Positions 50,495 to 58,550 of a stretch of 64,000 bases of DNA are shown one piece after another (positions within the stretch are counted from its first letter, which is position 1; each line of letters opens with the position of its first letter). Source of the stretch: Tardiphaga sp052076105 (GTDB taxonomy: Bacteria > Pseudomonadota > Alphaproteobacteria > Rhizobiales > Xanthobacteraceae); NCBI RefSeq assembly GCF_052076105.1, contig NZ_CP197245.1:5518001-5582000 (forward strand), in the 5' to 3' direction. The translations under genes and the position numbers were made by a program. Below the pieces are notes generated by a model. That model had not been told where the DNA came from. It saw only the letters and a program-made list of their open reading frames with translations, and searched no databases.

Positions 50495-51739
50495 TCAGTC
50501 TGTCATCGCCATCGCGCGCAAGGCCTGACGTTCACGCGCCGACAGTTTCTCGGTTTCCGACTTCAACTGGCCGCAGGCGGCGAGAATGTCGCGGCCGCGC
50601 GGCGTGCGCACCGGCGAGGAATAACCGGCATTGAAGATGTATTCGGAGAACTTCTCGATCTGGTCCCAATCCGAACATTCGTAGCGCGTGCCGGGCCACG
50701 GATTGAACGGGATCAGGTTGATCTTGGCGTGGATGCCCTTGAGCATCTTCACCAGCAGCTTGGCATCGTCCAGCGAGTCGTTGACGCCCTTCAGCATCAC
50801 ATATTCGAACGTGATACGCCGCGCATTGGAGGCGCCGGGATAGTCGCGGCAGGCCTGCATCAATTCAGCCAGCGGATATTTCTTGTTCAGCGGCACCAGC
50901 TCGTTGCGCAGTTCGTCGCGCACCGCATGCAGTGAGATTGCCAGCATGACACCGATCTCGTCGCCGGTGCGCGAGATGTTCGGCACCACGCCAGAGGTCG
51001 ACAGCGTAATGCGCCGGCGCGAGATGCCGATGCCTTCATTGTCGGAGACGATCAGCAGCGCGTCGCGCACTGCATCGAAATTGTAGAGTGGCTCGCCCAT
51101 GCCCATCATCACGATATTGGTGACGCGGCGGTTGCCGTCCGGGGTCTCGCGGTCGGCCCAGTCGTTCAGGCGGTCGCGGGCGACCATGATCTGGCCGACG
51201 ATCTCGCCGGCCGTCAGGTTCCGCACCAGCCGCTGGGTACCGGTGTGGCAGAACGAGCAGTTCAGGGTGCAGCCGACTTGGGACGAGACGCAGAGCGTGC
51301 CGCGGTCGGTCTCGGGGATATAGACGCACTCGACCTCATGGGCCTTCTCGCCGGCGGTCCCCGAGGGCAGCCGCAGCAGCCATTTGCGGGTGCCGTCATT
51401 GGAGATCTGCTCGACGATCACCTCGGGCCGCGCCACCGTGAAGTGCTTTTCGAGATCTGCGCGCATGTCTTTGGAAATGCTGGACATTTCAGCGAAGGTC
51501 TGAACGCCTCGCACATACATCCAGTGCCAGATCTGCTGCGTCCGCATCTTGCGCTGGGCCGGCGCCACGCCGATGGAACCGAGCTTTTCGGCGATTTCCG
51601 CGCGCGACAGGCCGATCAGGGACGGCTTGGCCAGCGGCACATAGGTCTCGGTGGCGATCTTCTCCAGCGGCATCTCGCCCGCGGGCAATGCGCGGGAAGC
51701 GTCGATGGCGGAACCGGCCTCGGTTGCAACGGGGGTCAT
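50495..51739 (-). CDS. rlmN: Dual-specificity RNA methyltransferase RlmN
   Basis: A 414-residue radical-SAM enzyme adding methyl to C2 of A2503 in 23S rRNA and A37 in some tRNAs. The radical-SAM cluster CTLNCSFC uses Cys157, Cys161 and Cys164; other conserved parts are QQIWHWMYVRGV, TNIVMMGMGEPLYNFDAV, ISLHAVRDELRNELVPLNKKYPL, and the methyl-carrying Cys expected near YSSPVRTPRGRDILAACGQL. First of a two-gene operon. Confidence 0.96.
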   Translation of the reverse strand: MTPVATEAGSAIDASRALPAGEMPLEKIATETYVPLAKPSLIGLSRAEIAEKLGSIGVAPAQRKMRTQQIWHWMYVRGVQTFAEMSSISKDMRADLEKHFTVARPEVIVEQISNDGTRKWLLRLPSGTAGEKAHEVECVYIPETDRGTLCVSSQVGCTLNCSFCHTGTQRLVRNLTAGEIVGQIMVARDRLNDWADRETPDGNRRVTNIVMMGMGEPLYNFDAVRDALLIVSDNEGIGISRRRITLSTSGVVPNISRTGDEIGVMLAISLHAVRDELRNELVPLNKKYPLAELMQACRDYPGASNARRITFEYVMLKGVNDSLDDAKLLVKMLKGIHAKINLIPFNPWPGTRYECSDWDQIEKFSEYIFNAGYSSPVRTPRGRDILAACGQLKSETEKLSARERQALRAMAMTD

Positions 51740-51877
51740 GGCGTTCGATCTATGATGTCGCGGGAAATCTGGCCTCTACCGGGCCGACCTCAAATAGGCT
51801 TTTCGCGCTCGAATGAAAAGGCACGAAATGCGGCAATATTAACGGCGACAAGGATTTAGCGGGTATTCTGGCGGCAA

Positions 51878-52510
51878 TTACCGCCGGCAATCCTGCGCCA
51901 GCTTGTCCAGCGCCTGGGCCAGGCCCTTCAGCGAAAACGTATCGGTGGTCTCGGTGCCCTTGGCGGAGACGCCCTTTACAGTCACGTCTGCGGCCTTGCG
52001 CAGGGCTTCCACCATGCGTTCTTCCTCAGCGGCATTCTTGATCCAGAGCCCGTCGCCCTGCGTGTACATCGCATAGCGCGCGCCGCCGACTTCCAGCGTG
52101 GACTCGGAGCCCGGCTTCAACTGATAGCCGATCATGATCGAGACTTCGTTGGTCACCTTTTCGGCCGGGCGGGTCGAGATGAAGGCATAAGCGGGATCGC
52201 GCGGGCGGTTCGCCGGATTGGTCTTCGACGACGCCGGCTTCGCCAGAGCGAAGCAGACCTTCTTGCCGTTCGGTGTTGCAGTGTAGGCGCCCCAGGAGCC
52301 GAACTGTCCGACCAATGTGGGCTCGGCGCCACCCGCTGCAGCAGGCGCCGCGGCTGCGGGCTTTGCCGGTGTGGGCGCCGCCTTCGGTGCGGCGGCCTTG
52401 CCCTTCGATGCAGGAGTCTGCGCCTGCGCAAGATCGGCAGCACCGATCGTTGCGATGCCGACCATCGCTACACTCATCGACACAACTGTCAGGAATCGCC
52501 GCACGGACAT
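51878..52510 (-). CDS. Invasion-associated locus B (IalB) family exported protein
   Basis: 210 residues from the ATG at 52510 (AGAGGA upstream), giving a signal peptide SVRRFLTVVSMSVAMVGIAT cleaved after AQA; an upstream ATG at 52531 has no ribosome site. An Ala/Pro/Lys linker (about 35-65) leads to the IalB domain: VGQFGSWGAYTATPNGKKVCFALAKP, YAFISTRPAEKVTNEVSIMIGY and a C-terminal DCRR. The two Cys could form a disulfide. Named after Bartonella IalB, but common in free-living Rhizobiales; function unclear. Confidence 0.9.
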   Translation of the reverse strand: MSVRRFLTVVSMSVAMVGIATIGAADLAQAQTPASKGKAAAPKAAPTPAKPAAAAPAAAGGAEPTLVGQFGSWGAYTATPNGKKVCFALAKPASSKTNPANRPRDPAYAFISTRPAEKVTNEVSIMIGYQLKPGSESTLEVGGARYAMYTQGDGLWIKNAAEEERMVEALRKAADVTVKGVSAKGTETTDTFSLKGLAQALDKLAQDCRR

Positions 52511-52724
52511 CAAGTCTCGATCCTCTATCATTGTGACTGGAAGATGGCTCGCAACAAGACGGCTTTACCAGGACGATCTGGAATCGCTGACGTCACGATG
52601 TCTGCCATATCCGCAAATCGCATTCTTGAAAAGGCAGACGTGACTTCCGCAAGGATAGCAATCCTTGCCTTGCTGCGCGCTGACGGCACAGGCGTCGTCC
52701 TCAGTTTTTTGTCCAACCTTCGGC

Positions 52725-53564
52725 TCAGGTCTTTGTGCGCGCTGCGCGCTGTGCTGCCCACTGCGCATCGCTCCACTGCAGCAGATCCTCTGCGCCAGAT
52801 GCGCGCAGGTGTGCGCCGCCGTCCTGCACCACCATCTCGCCATTGATGTAGCCGGCCTGATCGGAAATCAGGAAGCTGGCGAGATTGGCGAGCTCGCTGT
52901 GTTCGCCGACGCGGCCGAGCGGATTTTGCGCCGCAGGTCCGCCGTCGCGTCCCTCGGGCCGCAATTGCCCGGCCGCACCTGTGGTGGGAAACGGGCCGGG
53001 CGCGATGGCGACCGTGCGGATGCCCCTGGGTCCCCACTCCACCGCGAGCGACTTCGTCATGGCAAGGAGTCCGGATTTGGCCATCGCCGATGGCACCGTG
53101 AAAGCGCGGCCGGTGATCGTGGATGTCGAGAGGATGCTCAGCACGACGCCCTTGTGGTGTCCTGCGATCCAGCGCCGTCCGGCTTCAAGCGTGCAATACA
53201 TCGCGCCGTGCAGGGTCGGCGCGAGGATCGCGTCCGCGGCGCGGGCGGAGAGATGTTCGCTCTGCGCGATGAAGGTGGCCGCGGCATTGTTGACGAGGAC
53301 ATCGAGCGGTCCGGCGCGCCAGATCGTTTCCATCATCGTCTCAACGGCCGATGCGTCACGAATGTCGCATGGGGCAACGCTGACCTTGCCGCCGAAATCG
53401 GTACGCAGTTGCGCTGCAGTTTGTTCAAGCAATTCAAGTCTGCGACCGCAGAGGACGAGTTCTGCGCCTAGTTCCGCGAAACGGCGACTCATGGACGCAC
53501 CGAGGCCGGAGCCGCCGCCGGTGACCAGAATGCGCTTGTTGGCGAGCAGCGTTGTCTCGAACAT
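52725..53564 (-). CDS. SDR-family reductase, 2,4-dienoyl-CoA reductase-like
   Basis: 279 residues from the ATG at 53564 (GAGGAA upstream). NADPH motif TGGGSGLG (15-22), NNAA at 92-95. At the catalytic place the usual YxxxK reads SAMAK (Ser159, Lys163) in FTVPSAMAKSGLLAMTKSLAVEWGP. The Tyr-less pattern is that of 2,4-dienoyl-CoA reductases, so it probably acts in beta-oxidation of polyunsaturated fatty acids. The C-terminal part (ASFLISDQAGYINGEMVVQDGG) is standard. Divergent from a quinone oxidoreductase. Confidence 0.85.
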   Translation of the reverse strand: MFETTLLANKRILVTGGGSGLGASMSRRFAELGAELVLCGRRLELLEQTAAQLRTDFGGKVSVAPCDIRDASAVETMMETIWRAGPLDVLVNNAAATFIAQSEHLSARAADAILAPTLHGAMYCTLEAGRRWIAGHHKGVVLSILSTSTITGRAFTVPSAMAKSGLLAMTKSLAVEWGPRGIRTVAIAPGPFPTTGAAGQLRPEGRDGGPAAQNPLGRVGEHSELANLASFLISDQAGYINGEMVVQDGGAHLRASGAEDLLQWSDAQWAAQRAARTKT

Positions 53565-53683
53565 GGGACGGTTCCTCATTTGGCCGCGGGGCGGAATTAC
53601 CTTTTCTCGAATCAGATTGTAGCGCGCCGTCAAATCCGGCATGACTCCCTTCAACTGTCTCAAGCCGAAGGTCAGATGATCAG

Positions 53684-54658
53684 ATGAAAGCCATTCTCTG
53701 CTCGCAGTTCTGCGAACCCGACGATCTCGTTTTCGCCGATATCGATGATCCAGTCGCGGGCGACGGTCAGGTCGTCATCGCCATCAAGGCCGCGGCGCTG
53801 AATTTTTTCGACATCCTGATGATTCAGGGCAAGTACCAGGTCAAACCGCCGTTCCCGTTCTCGCCGGCTGCGGAAGTCGCTGGTGTGATCGAGAGCATCG
53901 GCAGCGGTGTCACCGGCCTCAAGGTTGGTGACCGTGTGGTCGCATCCGTGGGCCACAATGGCGCCCGTGAAAAGATCGCGGTGCCTGCGGCCTCGGCGGT
54001 GAAGATTCCCGACAATCTCGATTTCGATCGCGCCGCCGGTGTGATCATCACTTACGGCACCGCGCTGCATGCGCTGGAAGATCGCGCCAGCCCGAAGCCC
54101 GGCGAGACGCTGGCCGTGCTCGGCGCCGCCGGTGGCACGGGCCTTGCCGCCTGCGAACTCGGCAAGCTGCTTGGTCTCAAGGTCATCGCCTGCGCATCGT
54201 CGGACGAGAAGCTGGAATTCGCCAGGAAGCACGGCGCGGATATCGGCCTGAACTATGCGACAGAGGATTTGAAGGAAGGCCTGAAGAAGCTGACCGATGG
54301 CAAGGGCGTCGACATCATCTTCGATCCCGTCGGCGGCAAGTTTGCGGAAGCTGCACTGCGCGCCATTGCCTGGGAAGGGCGCTTCCTGGTGATCGGCTTC
54401 GCCGCCGGTGACATTCCGAAAATGCCGCTCAATCTCGCGCTGCTGAAGGGCTGCGACATTCGCGGCGTGTTCTGGGGCGCATGGGTGCGACAAAACCCCG
54501 AGAAGAACCGTGCCAATCTGGAAAAGCTGGTGAAGTGGGCGGCCGAAGGGAAGATCTCATCCCACGTGGATCGCACATTCCCGCTGGCCAAGACCGCAGA
54601 TGCCCTCAAGGTGCTCGCCGGCCGTCAGGCCATGGGCAAGGTAATCCTGCATCCATAA
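53684..54658 (+). CDS. NADPH:quinone oxidoreductase family protein (zinc-free MDR)
   Basis: 324 residues. GroES-like half with MKAILCSQFCEPDDLVFADI, ALNFFDILMIQGKYQVKPPFPFSPAAEVAGVI, and a Rossmann half with LAVLGAAGGTGLAACELGKLLGLKVIA. It lacks the zinc ligands of alcohol dehydrogenases, as expected of quinone or enoyl-CoA reductases. Divergent from the dienoyl-CoA-reductase-like SDR, which hints at a lipid-related enoyl reduction, but the family call is as far as the sequence goes. Confidence 0.9.
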   Translation: MKAILCSQFCEPDDLVFADIDDPVAGDGQVVIAIKAAALNFFDILMIQGKYQVKPPFPFSPAAEVAGVIESIGSGVTGLKVGDRVVASVGHNGAREKIAVPAASAVKIPDNLDFDRAAGVIITYGTALHALEDRASPKPGETLAVLGAAGGTGLAACELGKLLGLKVIACASSDEKLEFARKHGADIGLNYATEDLKEGLKKLTDGKGVDIIFDPVGGKFAEAALRAIAWEGRFLVIGFAAGDIPKMPLNLALLKGCDIRGVFWGAWVRQNPEKNRANLEKLVKWAAEGKISSHVDRTFPLAKTADALKVLAGRQAMGKVILHP

Positions 54659-54678
54659 GCGACCGAGGCGGACGTGGA

Positions 54679-55083
54679 TTACGCGTTCGTCTCGCTGTCC
54701 TTCGAGTCACTATCTTTCAATCCACGCGCGATGGCCGCTCTGGCGGCCTCGCGGTGGTCCGGCGTGATGTGGCTCGCCACGAGGCGTAAGGCGGTGGCCA
54801 GCACCGCTGCGTCATCCGTGAATCCCAGAACGGGCAGCACGTCCGGCACGAAATCGAACGGCAGCACGAAATAGGCGATGGCGCCGAGCAGCGCCGCCTG
54901 CACATGGCGCGGTGTCTGCCGGTCGAAGGCGCAATAATAAGCCGCCAGCAAGTCTTCGGCGAACGGCAGCTTGGCGGCCAGTCGCTTGAACTTGCGCCAG
55001 AACTGCTTGCGTACGCTTTCGCGGTCCTTTGCCAGCTCATCGGCTGGCTCGAAGCCCACGCTGTGGTCGGTTGCCATCGGCAA
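54679..55083 (-). CDS. YkvA family (DUF1232) protein
   Basis: 134 residues (start at 55083 or at the Met at 55077). The DUF1232 core is HVQAALLGAIAYFVLPFDFVPDVLPVLGFTDDAAVLATALRLV, the signature P-x-D-x-xPD-x-x-P-x-x-G-x-x-DD. It contains two hydrophobic stretches. N-terminal basic helix KQFWRKFKRLAAKLPFAEDLL. The family is widespread and uncharacterised. Convergent with the MDR gene. Confidence 0.9.
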   Translation of the reverse strand: MPMATDHSVGFEPADELAKDRESVRKQFWRKFKRLAAKLPFAEDLLAAYYCAFDRQTPRHVQAALLGAIAYFVLPFDFVPDVLPVLGFTDDAAVLATALRLVASHITPDHREAARAAIARGLKDSDSKDSETNA

Positions 55084-55160
55084 ATATCCTCGCGGCCCCA
55101 GATTGGAGCCTGCCGGTTAAATGGTGACCCGGCCTGATCGTCGCAACATTCAGCAATGCA

Positions 55161-55466
55161 TCAGGAATGGCCGAGTTGCCCGGCGATGGTATTCATGGCC
55201 TTCGCCAGATCGACATCGCGTTTGGTGACGCCGTCGGCGTCATGGGTGGACAGAACTACCTCCACCGTCTTGTAAACATTGCGCCATTCCGGATGGTGGT
55301 CGCTCTTCTCGGCGACCAGGGCGACCCGCGCCATGAAGCCGAAGGCCTCGTTGAAATCCTTGAACGTGAAGGTCCGGGCGATGGCATCGCGCCCGGAAAC
55401 CTCACTCCAGCCCGAGAGCTCCTTCAGCGCCGCCTTGCGGGTCTCGGCCGAGAGTCGTTCCACCAT
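55161..55466 (-). CDS. phhB: 4a-hydroxytetrahydrobiopterin dehydratase (pterin-4a-carbinolamine dehydratase)
   Basis: 101 residues. The ATG at 55466 has AGGAGG 6 nt upstream; a GTG at 55484 is less likely. Motifs: GWSEVSGRDAIARTFTFKDFNEAFGFMARVAL, and the active-site EKSDHHPEWRNVYKTVEVVLSTHD (His-His and Trp). Recycles pterin cofactor of aromatic amino-acid hydroxylases; no phenylalanine hydroxylase gene is nearby, so it may serve molybdopterin or other pterin work. Confidence 0.92.
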   Translation of the reverse strand: MVERLSAETRKAALKELSGWSEVSGRDAIARTFTFKDFNEAFGFMARVALVAEKSDHHPEWRNVYKTVEVVLSTHDADGVTKRDVDLAKAMNTIAGQLGHS

Positions 55467-55654
55467 GCCAACCTCCTGCTTCACTTGAACTTTACCCTAA
55501 CGCCCGGTGACACAATTGGGATCCATGCCACAATAAGGCAGTAAATGCCGCGCATGCAGGAAAGTAACCAAGCCCGCCGGTAACCATGCTGCCGCTGGAA
55601 CGGCGCATCGACCCGAAACCTTGCTACATTGTCGCTCGAACCCATTTGGCGCAG

Positions 55655-57103
55655 ATGAATTTGAAGCGATTGTTTTCTAGATCCATGGCAGACGGTCCCG
55701 ATGTTGTCGGACCGGTGGGGCCGCCATCGCCGCGGTCCATCCGGCGGAAGATGACGCTGATCACGCTGGCGGGGACGCTGGCGATCGTCGCGGCCGTGGC
55801 CGGCGCTTACTACTTCGCCATGAAGCCGGTACCGCTGCGGATCGCCGTCGGTCCGCCGAACAGCGATGACGTCAAGGTGGTGCAGGCGCTGGTGCAGTCG
55901 TTCTCGCGCGATCACTATACGGTCCGGCTGCGACCGATCTTCACCGAAGGCGCTACCGCCAGCGCGAAGGCATTGGCCGACGGCAAGGCCGATCTCGCGA
56001 TCATCCGCGGGGATCTGGAAGTGCCGAAGAATGCGCGCGCGGTTGCCACGCTGCGCAAGAACGTCGCCGTGATCTGGGTGCCGCCGGCGGTCAAAGGCAA
56101 GAAGTCCGGGCCGAAGATCACCAAATTCTCGCAGCTCGCCGGACGCCGTGTCGGTGTGATCGGCAAGACGCAGGCCAACGTCAACCTGCTCAACATCATC
56201 CTGCGGCAATACGGCGTCGATCCCGCCAAGGTCACCATCGTGCAGTTCTCGACCACCGAAGTGGCCGAGGCGGTGAAGGATCAGAAGGTCGATGCGTTCA
56301 TTGCGGCCGGCCCGGTGAACAGCAAGATCACCAATGATGCGATCCAGGCCTCGAGCCGCGATGGCACGCCGACTTTCCTCGCGATCGATTCGGCCGAAGC
56401 CATCGCGCAGAATTTCCCGATGTATGAAGCATCGGAAATTCCTGCAGGCGCATTCGGCGGCGCGCCCGCGCGGCCGGATGATGACGTCAAGACCATCAGC
56501 TTCTCGCATCACATCGTGGCGCGGCAGAGCCTGTCGGATGTGACCATCGCTGCCTTCACGCGGCAGCTGTTTGCGATCCGCCAGCAGATCATCAACGACT
56601 TCCCGCTGGCGGCAAAGATCGAGACGCCCGATACTGACAAGGATGCGGTTGTTCCCGTGCATCCCGGCGCGGCCGCCTATGTGGATGGCGAAGAGAAGAC
56701 CTTCCTCGATCGCTACAGCGATTACATCTGGTGGAGCCTGATGGGGCTCTCGGCGATGGGCTCGATCGGCGCCTGGTTCGCGAGCTATCTGAAGAAGGAT
56801 GAGCGCAACGTGAATGTGTCGGAGCGCGATCGCCTGCTCGACATGATTGCCGCCGCGCGCAAGAGCGAGTCCCTCGAAGAGCTCGATACGATGCAGGCGG
56901 AGGCCGACGATATTCTGCGTCATACCCTGAATTGCTACGAGCACGGCGCCATCGAGGAAGGTACGTTGACAGCCTTCAACATTGCGCTCGAGCAATTCCA
57001 CAATGCCGTCGCCGATCGCAAGGCACTGATCGGGATGGTCCCGCCGGAGCCGATGAATCCGCCGGAGCAATTGCGCCAGCCGCCGCGGCCGCTCGCGGTC
57101 TAG
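55655..57103 (+). CDS. TAXI-type TRAP solute-binding protein with membrane anchors, no permease nearby
   Basis: About 482 residues. Start uncertain: ATG at 55655 (chosen), 55685 or 55586; none has a clear ribosome site. Basic head, one helix (TLITLAGTLAIVAAVAGAYYF, about 35-53), then the TAXI fold: VPLRIAVGPPNSDDVKVVQAL, DLAIIRGDLEVPKNARAVAT, GRRVGVIGKTQANVNLLNIIL, FIAAGPVNSKIT. After it a second helix (YIWWSLMGLSAMGSIGAWFAS, about 357-377) and a cytoplasmic helical tail of about 100 residues. No TRAP membrane genes are adjacent, so a sensory or regulatory role is possible. Confidence 0.82.
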   Translation: MNLKRLFSRSMADGPDVVGPVGPPSPRSIRRKMTLITLAGTLAIVAAVAGAYYFAMKPVPLRIAVGPPNSDDVKVVQALVQSFSRDHYTVRLRPIFTEGATASAKALADGKADLAIIRGDLEVPKNARAVATLRKNVAVIWVPPAVKGKKSGPKITKFSQLAGRRVGVIGKTQANVNLLNIILRQYGVDPAKVTIVQFSTTEVAEAVKDQKVDAFIAAGPVNSKITNDAIQASSRDGTPTFLAIDSAEAIAQNFPMYEASEIPAGAFGGAPARPDDDVKTISFSHHIVARQSLSDVTIAAFTRQLFAIRQQIINDFPLAAKIETPDTDKDAVVPVHPGAAAYVDGEEKTFLDRYSDYIWWSLMGLSAMGSIGAWFASYLKKDERNVNVSERDRLLDMIAAARKSESLEELDTMQAEADDILRHTLNCYEHGAIEEGTLTAFNIALEQFHNAVADRKALIGMVPPEPMNPPEQLRQPPRPLAV

Positions 57104-58548
57104 CGCTTGAGATAGCGCCAGCCGATCACGACGCCGCTCACCGAGACGATGGTGCCGAGGATCGATAGCAACCACACTACGATGTCCCATGCCGGGCGAT
57201 ACACCAGCAGCAATTGAAAATCGAAACTGTGAAGCGCGTTGAACATCCAGCGATAGGTGCGCCGGCTTGAGTCGATGCGCCCGAGAATCTCGCCGGTGAC
57301 CGGGCTGATGTGAAACCAGGTTTGCGCATCGTCATCGAATTTGGCGCGCAGCACCGGCAATTCGCGGTCATTGTGGTGTGCGTACCAATAAGCGTCGTAT
57401 TCTCCGATAGTTAGCCTGCTTTCGAGGCGTGAACCCGGCAGCAGCGTCGTTGCAGCTTTCCAGAGATTTTCTTGCGGCAATCTTGCGATTTCGCCACTTG
57501 CCGCATCGATTACGGTCCGCGTGCCGTCATGCGACGCCAGGATCACCAGCGGCATGCCGTCCAGCCACACGAAGCGTGCCTCGGCCGCGCGTTTGTCCGC
57601 CAATGCGCGAATAGCCGTGGCGATAGTCGGCGCGTCGTGGCCCGTATAGCGCTGCAATACCTCGCGTGGCGTATTGCGGTTGGCAAAATATTCGCCGGGA
57701 TTGACCGACAGCCAGCCCGAGAACATCCAGGTCAGGACGAACAGGCCGGCGATCAGGCCGGTGACGTGATGCCACGCCATCCAGCCGCGATATGGCGTGA
57801 TGTTGCCGCTCGCATAACGGCGCTTGATGCGCACGCGCAAAATGCCGATCCAGATTCCCGTGATGCCGACGACGAGACATGTACCGGAGGTCCACAGGAT
57901 CACCTGTCGCCAGAGCGGCTGGTCCTTGCGCAGCACGGTTGGATAGATCCAGTGGGGGATCGAGCCCAGCCAGTTCCAGACACGTTCAGTGCGATTGGTA
58001 TCGAGTGCGATTTCGCCGGAGCGCGAGGAGATGTAGAGCTTTGTCCCGGCATCGTCGCCGAGATGGACCAGATAGAACGGACGCAGCGGATCGTAGCGGG
58101 CGACGACGCTCCATTGATCGCGATCGACGATCTCTTCGAGCTGTGGTGATTGGCTTGCGGGATGATGCCTTGCGACAGCAAGCGCCTGCTGTTCGGTGAC
58201 GTCAGTGATGGCACGGCCATCGATGGCAGAGATCGTTTGTCGTTTGCCGTCCCAATCAGCCAACCGATAGACCGGCTCACCGGCGATCATGTTCAATCGC
58301 AGTTCGCGCGGATAGTGCGTGGCGCCGGCTTTCTTCATCGCATCGTCGGGCGAGAGGGTAACTTTCTCCCATACGATGTGGGGCAGTGCTGCCAGCCGCT
58401 CCTTGTCGGAGAGGCCGGGAAACGCGACATACATCATCACCACGCCGGAGATGAACCACATCGCGAAGAAGAGACATGTGACGATGCCGACCCAGCGGTG
58501 GCCGATATACAGCCACCGCCGGAGAGTGCGTGTCAGCTTACGTGACAA
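57100..58548 (-). CDS. PepSY-domain membrane protein (PiuB-like), TTG start
   Basis: 482 residues. The TTG at 58548 begins 2 bp after the receptor stop with GAGG 9 nt upstream, giving SRKLTRTLRRWLYIGHRWVG, the usual start of this family. Four helices: VGIVTCLFFAMWFISGVVMMY near the N-terminus, LWTSGTCLVVGITGIWIGIL and VTGLIAGLFVLTWMFSGWLS in the middle, and one at the C-terminus. Periplasmic PepSY parts include AIDGRAITDVTEQQALAVA and DPLRPFYLVHLGD. PiuB-type proteins work with TonB receptors, often as inner-membrane reductases or permeases. Same transcript as the receptor. Confidence 0.88.
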   Translation of the reverse strand: MSRKLTRTLRRWLYIGHRWVGIVTCLFFAMWFISGVVMMYVAFPGLSDKERLAALPHIVWEKVTLSPDDAMKKAGATHYPRELRLNMIAGEPVYRLADWDGKRQTISAIDGRAITDVTEQQALAVARHHPASQSPQLEEIVDRDQWSVVARYDPLRPFYLVHLGDDAGTKLYISSRSGEIALDTNRTERVWNWLGSIPHWIYPTVLRKDQPLWRQVILWTSGTCLVVGITGIWIGILRVRIKRRYASGNITPYRGWMAWHHVTGLIAGLFVLTWMFSGWLSVNPGEYFANRNTPREVLQRYTGHDAPTIATAIRALADKRAAEARFVWLDGMPLVILASHDGTRTVIDAASGEIARLPQENLWKAATTLLPGSRLESRLTIGEYDAYWYAHHNDRELPVLRAKFDDDAQTWFHISPVTGEILGRIDSSRRTYRWMFNALHSFDFQLLLVYRPAWDIVVWLLSILGTIVSVSGVVIGWRYLKR

Positions 58549-58550
58549 GC

